A DNA stretch of 64,000 bases from Apoderus coryli (lineage: Eukaryota; Arthropoda; Insecta; Coleoptera; Attelabidae). The notes below the pieces were generated by a model. That model was not told the origin of the DNA. It saw nothing but the letters and a program-made list of their open reading frames with translations, and ran no database searches. The stretch spans positions 12,840,260 through 12,904,259 of the forward strand of contig OU452205.1 in the NCBI GenBank assembly GCA_911728435.2. The letters run 5' to 3'. Below, one piece after another: positions 1 to 13,800 of this stretch. Made by a program: the position numbers and the translations under genes. The first letter of the stretch is position 1. Each line of letters begins with the position of its first letter.

Positions 1-1238
1 TATTATGTTTGAAGCGAGCATATTTATAAGGTAAAGGCATATAGATACAATTAACAGTACCCGTGCTAGAAAGTTTGATCCAGTCCTATGATTTGCTTTG
101 GTAAAATAAGAAATAAGTACTTAATTTCGTTTTACCTAGTTATTAAAAGACATAAAGTGAGAATGAATGGAAGCATTTGATATTTGTTATAAAAAGGGAA
201 ATCCACTGTTTTGTTTTTAAAAGCCCTAATAATACTTAGATTAATTTTATCCAATATTATTGATCCATATGTCCATATTGTTATATATTATTATGTACCT
301 ACCTACAAGCTTAATTTTTAGTTCCCTCTCGTTTTAAAAACTATTATTTAATCGAAAATAATTAAACTTACCTATCTTTACACTTTTAATAAGATTTTTT
401 TTTTGAATTTTTATTATACCATACCTAATGGTAAGAACGCACAATATTTGAAAAAGTTAAGTTTTTCATTTGTCAATTTTATGAAAAAAAATGGCGGTTC
501 ATGTCATTAGCACAGATTATAAACAGATACGTCAATTGACATATTTTTACATAATATTCGTATTGTAAAGATTAATTTAAGACAAAGTTATAAAGATCGT
601 AGTCGATTTATATTACAGAACCTTGTCAGCAAAATTCAGTGTATTCCAAATTAATGAAATATGTATGTTTTATGTCTTCTTTTCTTTATTTCTTCTCTTC
701 TTTGACCTCTTGCTGAATCAGATCAGCATACAGCCATCAAACGCGAATCGTTGGCAAGTCAGCGTTCACATTATTATGAACATGCACACTTCGTTTGAAA
801 TAACACGTAGGTACTTAGGGAGTTTTTGAAATCCTTATTTGTCACGTAACTAACGTTCACGTTATTGTGAGCATGCCCACATGCTTTGGAATAACGTTTC
901 ACGTTAATAGGGAGTTAAGGCAATACCAACGACTTATACACGCATCTCCATCAGAAATGGTGAAGGGAGAATGAGCTTCGACACTATGCGTCCCGCCATT
1001 TTCTAGTCACAAACGTCAAAAAATCAAAACACTGTTATGTATTAATTGTATGCACTTATTTTGGATATTCGGTTTTTTATTAGTGCTGTTAGTGTTTATT
1101 ATTCTTAAAAGTTAGTACCGCCTAAGCGAGTATATATAACACATTCACTCTGTGAAAAAAGTTTTGTGACAATTTTTTATGAATTAAAACATTGTTTTAT
1201 ATAAAATTTAAAAATAAAAATCAAAATTGATTCAAAAT

Positions 1239-1280
1239 TAATATTATTTTTTGGCATAATGCCAAAAAAAAATAATATTA
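1239..1280. repeat. Short AT-rich hairpin
   Basis: The left arm 1239-1256 (TAATATTATTTTTTGGCA) is the reverse complement of the right arm 1260-1280, apart from three extra A in the right arm. The loop is about 3 nt. It may be a MITE remnant or a chance palindrome in AT-rich DNA. Confidence 0.45.
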
Positions 1281-1336
1281 TTATATATATATTATTAGAT
1301 TGGTAACACTAAAGTTTGTTAATCTTGTACCAGAAA

Positions 1337-1385
1337 GTCACTGAAGATGAGAATATTTGATTTCTCGAAACATGTCTGACATGGG
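1337..1385 (+). other. Hammerhead-like repeat motif, copy 1
   Basis: The motif reads GTCACTGAAGATGAG, an AT-rich spacer, CTCGAAACATGTCTGACATG. The pair CTGA(A)GATGA ... CGAAAC resembles the CUGAUGA ... GAAA core of hammerhead ribozymes, which are known in Penelope-like elements, but the core carries an insertion. Related copies lie at 33825-33855 and 40053-40100 on the minus strand. Confidence 0.3.
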
Positions 1386-1669
1386 CAACGTGCCTTGAGT
1401 TATGATATAAAAAAAATATATTTATTTTGTGGAGCTGACGTCGTTTGATTTATATATATTCATCGCTCCTCTTTGGAATGGATTATTTCATTAAATATTA
1501 AATAATGAAACTACATTTTAATAACAATTTTGCCTTATAGCCTTTATACATAAAATATACGTATTAACAAAATAAACAACTCATTTAAAATGATCTTAAG
1601 TACAACTACATACATCTATCTAAAAAATATAGGTAATCACAACCAAATAAATATAAAACATAACACAAG

Positions 1670-1827
1670 CTATACTGATCCGGGAGACTTATTTTCATCC
1701 TTATTACCATGAACTAACAAATCGAATTCACTACCTGACAGTGATTTACTTATTAGTCGGTCCCATTGCTCAGGCGTTGATGGACACTCATTTATGTTCT
1801 TTAGTTTTTCTTTTTTTGACGGAACTT
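1670..1827 (-). CDS. Candidate alternative last exon of the anoctamin gene
   Basis: A pyrimidine-rich acceptor (CATTTTTCAG) precedes an open segment ending in TAG at 1670. It encodes a charged tail containing [20 protein letters not shown]. It needs one nucleotide from an upstream exon, and a strong donor (AATG|GTAAGG) inside the last anoctamin exon, at 4735, supplies exactly one. Splicing there replaces the 27-residue tail encoded at 4734-4652 with about 52 residues. The intron of about 2.9 kb holds BEL/Pao and LINE relics. I do not recognise the tail itself. It could instead be the last exon of an unrelated gene, but no other upstream exon was found. Confidence 0.55.
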
Positions 1828-4800
1828 CTGAAAAATGAAAAAAAGAAACATGAAACCTACTGAATTGAAACAACAGTAAACTGATATTTTTTATGTCAAC
1901 AAAAGGAAATTAATGATTTTTTGACAGAAGTCTGATCCATATGAGGCATATGTGCGATATACGGTCGTTCATTCAGGTCGCAGATTAAGATTAGACGTGC
2001 ATCATTCATCAATTTCTAAATTAGCCCTACCATAATTTCATCTAATGCTTTCGTTAGACATTTTTTGGCCTGAACTAGTTGCCCCCAGATTTTAATTGTC
2101 AACAGACCTAGGGTATCCCTTACTTAGACATAGAATTTTATGTGAGATAAGAGAACTGTATTATTTTAGTTTTTCGTAGTTTTTCTTTATGATGAATGAT
2201 AAAATTCGATTTACAACAGCAATTTTTTACTCTGGTTTATTCTCATTTCTTCTTTACAACCATAGCAACTAACTTGTATAAAACATTTTTAATAATATAA
2301 AGGCGGTATCAAACATATCGGCCCCTTTGAAACAATTAACTTTAATAAGTTGCTACTTGAAATAATAAAATACAACAATTATAATACTAAATAACTACTA
2401 CTTAACTAACTAATAATCTAATGGTAAAGTACAAATATTAGTTACAAGTCTCTTGAAAACATTTCTTGTTTTAACATTGACCACTATACCCATACCATCT
2501 TGACCAGCGAAGACTTCAGTAATACGCACTCTTTGTCAGTTTAATGGAGCAATGTAATCTTCCTTTAACAATATTAATGTTCCAGGAGTCACATTTTTTG
2601 TCGGCAACGGCCATTTAGTTCTTTGTTGTAACGTGTTCAAATATTCATTACTCCAACGTAATAAAAAATGTTGTACCATTTGTTGCAGACGTTCATAATG
2701 TGATAATCGATTGGGTTTCACATCAGTAACATTAATTTCCGGAATCGACGTTAAAACATCTCCGATCAAAAAATGAGCAGGTGTGAGGACTGTCAAATCA
2801 TTTGACAGTGGTGTCAATGTTCGTGATTTTAATACTGCCTCAATTTGAGTCAACACAGTATATACATTTTCAAACATTAAATTAGCATTTCCAACAATTT
2901 AAATTTAATTTAAAAAAGCTCACAGCAGAGCCAAGAAAATAATAATAATAGCCTTTATTGCTCAACAGATTTCTCCCTTAGAGCAAAATTATCGTACAAT
3001 ATGTAATTTCACCAAAATATTATACATATTGAACACAAGAAGTATTCCATTAAAACTAAAACATGATTAATCTAAACATTAAACAAAAAAAGAGAAACTA
3101 CGAAGCACAAACAGTGAGAGCAGCCATCATAAGTGCTTCCCTTGAACAATTAAAAATGTCACAGTCAGCACAAATCAAATTAAAATTATTACACATGAGA
3201 TATACTGGCGATTTTGTATAGAGGCAAGCCCGCTGAGAGTAGAACGTTAAAGGAGCGGGCGCTCGTCTTGGCACGTTTAAATTTATTTGAGCCAGGAGTT
3301 CAGAACAGTCGATTCTATTATGTAAAAATCATATAAAAATTTTAGAGAAAAAAAATATTCTTCTAAACTCCAAACTCTTGAATTCGAACCTGTTCAGCAA
3401 ATACGAATATTCAATCCCTCTATCAGGATAAATACCGTCTGCCTTAAATTAAAGGTATTTCAAAAACTTCATTTGGACACTCCCAACATTCCGCACATGA
3501 ATCTGATAGAGCGGATACCAAATCAATGAGCAATATACGAGCTTCGAGCGCACAAAAGAGTTATACAAAACTTTCAACGCATCAATACTATGAAAACTTC
3601 TACAGCTTCTCACGATAAAACCGTAGTGAAATCCTACGGTTTTACCCAGTCCTGGCAGCCACATGAGGCACATATGACAGACTAGAGTCCAAAAGCACGC
3701 CCTGGTCAGCAGCAGTCAGACACCTAGCCAGTGCTGTCCCACCAACCGTGTAGCGAAAATTTATAATATTCTTCCTTCTAGTGAATGTCATACATTTGCA
3801 TTTATTCTCGTTGAGCGATAGTTTATACGTTACACCAATGTTACACAGTCCTCAGATCGTCCTGCAACCGAAGACAGTCCACGTGAGAAGTAATAGGGGC
3901 GAAGAACTTAAAATCGTCGGTAAAAAAAACCGCTTTACACACAGACAATCATTTAGATCGTTTATAAAAATAGAAAAAAGCAGTGGACCCAAATTGGATC
4001 CCCGCCGAACGCCTGCGGAAGCCCAATACCTTTCTGACCTATAGCCGTTATAATATACATAATATTGGAGTCTGTTCTGAAGATATGAAGAAGTAATTAA
4101 CGACTTCAAACCATCATCAAATCCAAATCGATCGAGCTTTTGAACAAGTATTCGGTGATCCAGACGATCGAAAGCTTTCGCAAAGTCTGTATACAACACA
4201 TCAAATCACCACCATCAACAACCTCGTTCATTTGTTGAGTAAAAGTTGCAAGATTAGTGGCAGTGGTCCTCCCGGTGAAAAACCCATGCTGATTCAGGGA
4301 AACTTGCCCGTGCTCGGAATTATATATTCTGTTATACAGCACAGCTTCAAACAATTTAGAGAAATTGGACAATATAGAAATGGGTAGATAGTCATTGATG
4401 AGCGATCTGTCGCCTGCTTTCTTAATTTAATAAGTTCCCATAAGAAAGCGTCTAGTTTGGAGCACTGTACATAATCTGGAGAAGGTTCAGAATGAATTTT
4501 TGAGTTTCTGTAAGTATAGATTCCCTCCTCCGGTGAAATTAAGTTTTGATTATACTATAACTATAATTACTTTAGAGGTCGTACAGATAAAAGGGATATG
4601 TACAGAATATATTAGTTTGTAGAGGAAAAAAGATGATTTGACCTGAATCATCTATAACTTTTTAAGAATGTTAATTACATTCAAATGTTTCAAAATTTTG
4701 ATTAGTGCTAATTCCATAATGCTATGTCCCTTACCATTAATCTCTAATTCATTTCTGGCTCTTAAAGATTCCTGTTTGATAATAATCTCGTTCGTAATAA

Positions 4801-7800
4801 ACGCTTCTCGGCGTATCCTGTCGCGTAAATCGCCCGGTATATCCGGTATACACCATTTAACTACTATCATACCAAGCACGACCAGGTTCTCAAAGGCCAC
4901 AACGAAAGCTAATCTTGCCGCTAATATGTGCCAGTAGAGTGATGTTCGAGTGTATTTATTCGGGTCCCACGGTGGAGCTCTGTATTCTGGATATCTGAAA
5001 CATTCATAGACCACTCCTTACCTATTTCTATAACTGTAAAACAGTGCTACTACTGACCTGCAATATTTCTCTGTAGCATAATTCTTCGGAGCCGACCCAA
5101 TCTGGAAATCAGCTGTACTAAATATTGACAACGAATTATTCAAATACCCTTCTAAACTTTGTTCCTCGCTAACAACAATGCGATAAACTAATCTTGGAAT
5201 AAAGTCCGATGTAAAAGCGATTATGAACGCCTAGAAATTCAAAATTACAATAAAAAAGTTAGTTTTAAGTACAGAAAAACATACATTCGTCACAACGGAT
5301 AGTTTACCAATTGAATCCAGTATTCGATACCAGACACCTATGTCTCTCACTCTTTGCGACACCGGTCTTCTATAGAAAACTAATAATTTTCTTGCGTCTA
5401 GTCGCATTTCCAAAATGTTGTTGAGTAAAGCAAAGAAAGGTGCAAGTGGGAATGCTGCGACGAATATTGTCACGAAACCATATTGCAAAACTGAAATCAT
5501 AATTCTACTTTAGCTTTTCTTTTCTCCTTGAATACACATAAAATATCAATTTTATTACAGGAAAAGTGCTTTAAAAATTTGACGTATAGTTTTTAGATGG
5601 AATAGGGTTGCATATTAAATAAATAAATAGCTAAATTGATTAAATGTTAATTTATTATCGATGTTAATCCCTAACGACCTCCCATAACTGCAGCTCAGTA
5701 CCTCCAAGCTCATAGCGAACGGCAGATGTACTCTTTGACATTGAAAATTTCACAAACTTAACGCTTTTCTATATTTAGGGGCAATTTGTTGTTATGACAG
5801 CATAGTTCAAGTACCTTCAAGTCCCTTTGCAACAAGACACAGTCTAATTCATTTTGAATAGGGCGATATATTTTGATATCATCTGCAAACATTAAATAAC
5901 TACTTGTTAAACTCTGCGAAATGTCATTAATGAAAATCGAAAATATTAACGAAGCCGAACTACGGTGATCCACTAGTAGCTGAGAACAACTTTGATTTGT
6001 GGCTATTAAATTCAACGTATTGTTTGCGATCCGAAAAGTAAGATGTGAGAAACAACACAACATTTTCTGAAGGATTATCGAGTGGTCCAGCTCGTCGAAG
6101 GCCTTCGAAACATCAGTATAGATAGCATCAACTCGTAAGCCCTTGCCCACTACAGAAAACACATCCTGTAGAAAACAGGTCAAATTAGTCACCGTTGATC
6201 GCACTCGAAAAAAGCCATGCTGTCGTTCGTCAATCTGGTGTTTTACTTGATGGAAAATTTTTCTATGCAACGTGATTTCAAAAACCTTTGAGAAGTTGGT
6301 AATTATAGAAATGGGACGATATTTTTAAACCTATCCGTTTCCGATGCCTTATGAATGGGACAGATGCGCGAAACCTTTCATTTTTCTGGATATAAGTTAG
6401 CAGCTAAAGATTTATTGAATAGAACCTGTAATGTGAACACGCCTGCGATATTAGCATAACTGAAACTCGCCCTGTTCCAAATGTAAGTAAATAAATAAAT
6501 AAATAGTTCTTTATTTCCAACAGGGTATAACCCCAATTACAGGAAACAATCACATTATATCCGTGTCCATATAAAGAACAAAAAAAAAATATCTTTTCAT
6601 ACGAAAAATGAATGAATGAAAATGAAAAAGAACAGAAAAAATTGTTGCAATAAAAGTCCTTTATTATTATTATTAATTATTAGGTAGAATCTTTCATATT
6701 TTTGATTATTTAATCCCTACTCTAGTCATATCAATGACTCTCGCTCTCTTGAATTTAATTTTAATATTTTCTACTACTGAGCAATGCGGTCACTCTACTG
6801 GAATGGGTCCCCTTCTCGATGCAATGCTTTTCATAAAAAAAAATGTTATTGAATTCCTCCAAACCAGTGTTTCGGTTGTTTTCTTCATGGTGTCGTGTCA
6901 CACTATGATGCAACTTCTTTATTTTAGGGAGTAGCAAAAAAGTCGCAGATCTTTAAGAGAACACTGGTGACCACTTTCCGCCTTTCTTAGTCAAACACTA
7001 ACTGGCGACGTTGAATAAGTCGGTTTGTTGTATCGAGACAGATACACTTTAGTGGTGTATTTTAGTTTTAAATGTCTCTTTTTAATTGGTTACGCTACTC
7101 TCTTCTTCTTCAATGGAGTGGTATTTTTTGTGAATACGAAGTGACTTGAAATGCCTTCGTACTTCTAAAAGTCAGAATCGTTCTAGTTTTTGAATAGTTC
7201 AGTCGTACTAGTTTTATAAAGTTAAATAATTATTTTAATTTATTATTTGAGTGTTTTAGACTTCTCTGTGTTTATAAAATTTAAGAATTCTCTTCTAGTT
7301 TTTTTTTAAGTATTAAGATACTATTTCAGTTTACAAAGTCCAGTTCTTTTCAGTCCTGAAATAGTAAGTTTTCTAAAGTTTCTTAGTCAGTAGACGTTAA
7401 GTTTTCTTCAGTAAGTTCTTTTGTTTATTCTTTTTAATTTCTCTAAATATTAAAGACCTTTTTGTTTCTAAATCAGTTTTAGTAAAGTTAAAGTTGTTTC
7501 TTTTCGTAAATTGTTTAATATTTCGAATAGTCGAATTTAAAGTCTGTTATAATTGTCAGATTACAATTATAATTAAAGTTTATGTAGAATTTAATATAAT
7601 TATTCGTAATTATATTAATTTACCTATTTCAATTGTACAGTTTCTTATATTATTAAGATTTTCTTCATTCATTTTCATTTTCTTATAATGTTTTATTCTT
7701 TTTATTTATACATATTTATTTCTTTTACTGTTATTCATTTTTATTATTTATAATTGTTTTGATAAGCCCCAAATCTTGTGTTTTTATTTTAAGTAAAGCT

Positions 7801-10800
7801 TCTAGGGAAAAGCTTTAGATATCTTAGTAAACAAAAGTGTCACGGTCATAAAGGTCAGTTAATTTTATTTTAATACACAATAGTAAAGTTTGATATTCTT
7901 CGTTTGTACTTTCATCAATTAAAAGCTGGAGGTACAAGCCGCTCGTAAAGCTTGTAATCGAACCCGTGTACAATTTAAATAGCAGTCGGGATTCACTTGG
8001 ACGGAGACTTTTACTTAGTATTATTTCTAGGTGTATACAACACCCGCTAATTTAAATTTGTCACAAGCTGGCTGTGAACAACAAGAGAAACTGAGTGACC
8101 ACTACAAATTAGTATTTGAGCCTCTTGAAGCGAAGTTCGAGGTACTTTTTCATCCGCTACGTAACCGTGGACGAAACATGGTTCCACCCCTACACATCTG
8201 GCTCCATCTATATTTTTTGTTCCCAAACATGACAATTTGGCTCGGTTAAGCGTTGCGCGCCGACTGAGGAAATCATAGTGAAAGGTTTTCAGACATCATA
8301 TATTTGTTTTGGGATTTAAAGAAAGCGGAGACATGTTGGGAAAAGTCTATGTTAAAAAAATAAATATAAAAACAACTCATTCACTGACAGCCGTATCAAT
8401 TATCATAACACCCTCGTATATCCAAAATGCTATACGCGTAGCTAACGGTGCAGTGTGATACAATGTTGACACTTTGTTCCAACAACTATTATTCCAAATT
8501 ATAATTAAAAACGATTTTCAGTTGGATGAGTAGAATTATTTTAGCTGACCATAATCTAACCCAAAATGTATTCTTACCCATTTCTAAATATTCCGGAAAC
8601 AAACTCCTCGGACCCCATTCCACCAATTTATAGTCTTTGAACCATTGCGGTTGGCATCCCTTACAAGACCATTTTTCTTTACTCAGTCCAGTTTTGGCTT
8701 TGATAGTATTAAGCCATTTAAAAAATAATGGGAAGAGCATTTCCAAAATTGTGTTCATTGCCTGTTTTCCAACCATTATAATTGCTAGCTGGATGCAGAG
8801 TTCTAGAAGACATCCACCAGGACCACACTCAAAAAAAAATAATAGAGCAATATTTCTAAAATAACGATAGATCTGTGCAAGTTAAATACAAATTTTGCTA
8901 TTAAATTAATTTTTTGGGGTTGGGTCAGGTATAAATTTAAAATTATTTTTAGATAGAGCTCAGCCGAGGTGGGCACGGTGACAGGCCTCTCAGATAGCAA
9001 ATGTTTAACATATTGGTCTGCAAGCCCTGCTCCAAGTTATACTTTTATCAAGGCAGTGAGTCGACCGTCAGCTTTAGAGCGCATTACGGATAATAGCTAG
9101 GTATTTACTCAGATTCACCTTCCCAACTTTTGTAAGGTTTACAACACACGAAAAATGATTTAAAAAAACTGCTTAAGGATGTTTCACGACTAGAGCACAG
9201 CAGCGCTCATCCACGGCACAGCGCGTTTTGTGAGTGTTTACGTCATGGTTCGTCTGTTAGTGACGTTTGTCCATGGGGGCTCGCGCAGTTAATGTTTATG
9301 TAGTCAATTTGTAGGTTCTTCTACTACTGAATATAGGAAGCTTTTGATATATTATATAATATCCGTCTTTATCTGATTTTTTTAGTGCATTGACAATACT
9401 TTCCCTGGGTCGGGGAAGTAAAAATTGTTAAGAACAAACTTAATTCAGCATGGGAACAGAAAAGTCTGAACGAACAAGACAAAATAAAAAGAATTAGTTA
9501 ATATAACTCGTTGGTGTAATTTAAAATATTAAGTGTATTTTAGCTCTTCATATCATATAATATCTAGGATGCTATCAGTTTCATGATATTATTTTATTTC
9601 ACTAGAGAACAACAAGTAGCTATAACATATTTTTAATATTTGGAAATGAAAATACCAACTTGAATATAAAACCTGCTGTATTGAAAACTCTGACCGTTAC
9701 CCAATATTGTTACACCCGGGATATAGATATAGAAAACCTTGGATGGTCATAGGTGTCACCGTAATTACTCTTATATTTACGCTGTAAAACGCTTAAACAC
9801 CTACTACATGTAGGTAGTAGTTTTTTAAGTCAGTATTTTATTATAAGGATAGGACCGATGATGCATTAGAAAGCGAAAAATGCAACCTTTTTTTAAATCA
9901 AATTTACGAGGCTGATATTCGAATATTTTGTGTAATTCTAACTGAAGCCTCAACCAATTTTGGTTATGATTAGGAGATAAAGTACTAATAATTATAGTAG
10001 AAGCTTACTTCTTCTTGCCGGTAACCAAATATTCTATTATATTTCTGTGGAGATCCAATAAATTTCCCTTTGAAGAATGCTATATAAAATATGGAAGCAT
10101 AATAATTGACAAATTGTAACAAATATATTTTTAATGTAAGAGAATCATCGAACTCCGTTTGTGTGCGTAATAGCTCGAATTCTGTCAGATACTCCGCTAC
10201 CCAAGTATAAATCTAAAACAGAAAATTAAGTTATCAATATACTAACCCAAAAATTATTTGAATTTCGCCCAAATATTTCGTAATTTCTCACGACCAAGTT
10301 GTATTGAATACGTACCCAATTAAAAATAATAATGCTGACAAGATTTATACAAGCTGCTGTACATGTAGTGAACAAAATAGCTGAACTATTATCCACTTTG
10401 TCTGAATGGACTTTCAAAGCGACTAATATTGACATTCGGTACAATACAACAGCTACAACAGTTGCTAAAGCTAACGTCACCTTAAAAAAATGCAATGCGA
10501 ATTTTAGAGTTTATAAACGTCTTTGATTAAAATTTGTGTTAAAGAATGTGTTTGGCGACATTTAGCTAACGGTGGTAATGTGCCGAGTGAACAACAATTC
10601 ACTACGACTGCGCGAGAGGCCACAGACCCGATCAAGCACGATTACCAACACATAGACGCGCCGATACTCCCTTATATTAGATATGGGATTGTTGAACAAA
10701 ACAAGACTTAATTTCGAGAGTTTGTCTGTCAACCACTATACCTTCACCAAATTAAGTCTTGTTTTGTTAAACAATCCCGTATCTAAAATGTGTGTTGCTT

Positions 10801-13800
10801 TACTCCGGTTTTACCCGTATAACTGGTAAGCGAGCATGTGCCTTAGAATTTGAAATACCTATGCATAATAAATCTTATGTTTTTATTTTAAATGGAACAT
10901 CCTATATCAATTTTATGTTTTTGGAAAAACGTATCAAGGAAGTTCTAATTTTGCAAAAAAAATTATTATTAAAACAATGTGATTTTAGCCGGTAGGATGT
11001 TCGTGTGGTCAATGATTTAGATAGTTAAACATTCTGTCAGTGTAACTACAGGTCAAATATCGGACTACGAATTGCGTCTTGAATTTATAATTACCTACGC
11101 AGAAACTCTCAGCAAACAGTTCATTACTAATGCCAATTAAATTTCATCTCCTGCCGCACTATCTAAGAAGTTGTGCAAATGTAAGAAATTGGATCATGCA
11201 TAACAGCTTTTTTTGGACAAATATTTTTCTGTAATTAGTTACGATTATTTATTGTAATATTAGTGATTTGTCAGTTATACAGGGTGTAAATAAATAAATT
11301 CGAAAAAATTGAAGATGAAAAATAGGGTGGGTCGTTTATATCAAAAAAATATTTGAGCAACCCAGTTCAACCGAAACGTACAGGCCCCTCAAGAAAGCGA
11401 AAAAACGTAGTTTTTATTTTTTCCTTAACAGCAAAAAAAGTTAAAAAATTAAATGCAATCGATAGGGTACTCAATAAAAATAGAAAGTAGTTTTACTCAT
11501 CACAATAACCCAAGGATATTAAAATAATTTAGATTTATTTTATTATAGCTTCAATTCTATGAATAAAAATATACGCCTTAGTATTCGGTTTGTTTTAACA
11601 AATAGTATACAAGAAAACTGTCACTATTTTGGTGTTGTTGATTACTAAATTAGAAAACACATATATAAAAATATTTTTTAAATTACAAAAACATAAAACG
11701 AGGATAAGTTTAAAATAGAAATCAAAGCATATCCAAATAAAATTACTACGTACAAGAAACTACACCTTGTATTCAAATATTTCTACCACCACCACTTACT
11801 TACCAATAGTAAAACCACCGAGAAACTAAAAATCGTCATAGGTACTTTGATTTTCCAGAAAGGCACATGTGGTTCCATAGTATTTGTTACAATATTAACT
11901 TGTTTCGTTTTCACATGCGCTAGCCTCGCAAGGTATTGAGGCCGAGGATGTTCCTCTTGAACATCGAATCCCGTTAAATCCCATCTGTGAGTTATTTCAG
12001 CAGAATATCGTTTCCACATTTCCAAAAACAAGGTAGCTGTAAAAAGCTAAATTCATGAGTCCTGAATTGATCAAAGCATACGAAAAAAACTAACCCCAAA
12101 AAGACATAAACATAGCGAACAATACAGTAGTAGGATTATCAAATAAGTACGTTATTCTTGCGTGTACGCAGGTCTCTTTTAATTCCCAAAAATCACACCA
12201 GACGTCGCATAGAGGACACATCTTCATACCCAAATCTAGATTACAGATATCCTCGCTAAAACATTATGATTTATAATGTCTTTTTTGACTAAATCGTTAT
12301 ATTTTACCTTGGTTTGTTGCTATATAAGGTACTCAAAGCATAAAGGAAACACATAACTCCAACGATTGCTGGAATAATCAGGATATAAGTGTAGAACCCT
12401 AACCAAGCGAAGTACAAGGCTATTTTAACACCAAAATATTCTTTAATGTAATCTAAAGGTTGGTAACGGTACCATTTTCTTATTGATGCCCATTCGTCAT
12501 ATAAAAGTTTACGGATAGATCCTTGAGTTAGTAAATCTCCCTAAAATATAGAAACATAATATATAAGCGTAACTGAAACATGAAGGTATTTTTATAAACT
12601 CAAAAATAATCAACTTAATTTCTTCTTCATGCGTTATAGGGTTAACCAATGTAATACACTCAATTCAGAGTCAACGACATTTCGTGGGTGTATTTCTGCT
12701 CTTTCACCCTGTAGAATAGACTTTAATAATTGATAAAAATGTCCGTTGACCGTTCTGACGACTATGGTCGCAATTTAATTCAGCAGTGTATGGTTGGGTG
12801 TAATGCTTCTATTTAGAGAGATAACTACGTTACATTTCACTCCAATGCCTAAAAGTGTTATCGCGATACCTTTTAAAAACCTATACTAAGCCGCCATCTC
12901 AAGTGCTGTAACTCCTTTCGGAAGCCATTTCGCATTATAAGTTTGACGTCGAATTGCCATGAAATCCACTCTAGAATTTGTGGCTTTCGTTTTGGTCCAA
13001 TAGTTTCTGGACACCCTGTATACTATTAGGAAAGATACTCTTTGATGCATGAAATTAGTTTTCAGAAAAAATAGTATATCATGCTTTTGAAACTGACAAA
13101 CTAAAACAACAGGGCGAACCTAAACACATTTTGAAAAACACTGCAAGTATACAGGGCGGTCCAAAGAATAGATAAGTATATATCATGGTTATGGTTTTTG
13201 AAATAGAACACCCTAAGTATTTTAATAGTCCCTCAAAAATAAATGAGATTCGTTTCTTTTCAGAAAACGATAATTTAAAAGATTATTCAACAAACAAAAA
13301 CAGGTGATTGAATATGTGAATATAAGCTGCCATATTCACATATTACACAACATATTCCATCACCCGTTTTTGTTTGTTGGCTAATGAGTATAGAAAATTT
13401 GATTATATCGTTTACTGTTTTGTATTTTTGTAATTTTTTTTTTGTTATTCATGTATGTTATTACTGTATTGTTTATTATTGTATATCACTTGGGTTAGCT
13501 GAATAGTCGGCTATAGCTATTAAGCTATGGCTAAACTGAAACTCGCCCAATTCAAAATAAAGGCCCTTATTATTATATTACATTTTAGTGCCACTATGTA
13601 TGAGTTTTTGGCGCCACCTACTGAGTAGAAGAATATATTAAAATATTAAAGAAAATTACTGGAAGTTAGGAAATCTGCAAATTCAAATATGTAAATATAT
13701 CCTAGAACAGATTCACTAGATTAGGTATTCCCTTGTCTAAGCACTAGAATCACCATCGGATATTTTTGTAAACAACAATTTCGGATTCCCCTCTTGTTAA

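Larger units (their letters stand above)
1..1669. other. No gene recognised
   Basis: AT-rich sequence with only short chance ORFs. A hairpin (1239-1280) and a hammerhead-like repeat motif (1337-1385) are listed separately. The 3' untranslated region of the longer anoctamin isoform would lie at the right end of this stretch. Confidence 0.5.

Noticed and set aside
623..829. 68-codon plus-strand ORF near the window start
   Set aside because: Composition is that of AT-rich non-coding DNA, with no motif or splice context.
7838..7860. TGTCACGGTCATAA as the start of a gypsy-type LTR
   Set aside because: No matching second LTR, primer-binding site at the right distance, or gag/pol frame was found.
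10226..10711. Plus-strand ORFs at 10.3-10.7 kb
   Set aside because: They are antisense shadows of an anoctamin exon and of the neighbouring foldback repeat.
11278..13020. TACAGGGTGT ... ACACCCTGTATA as the ends of one DNA transposon
   Set aside because: The interval contains three anoctamin exons in correct phase. The motif is a common transposon end, so these are separate relics.
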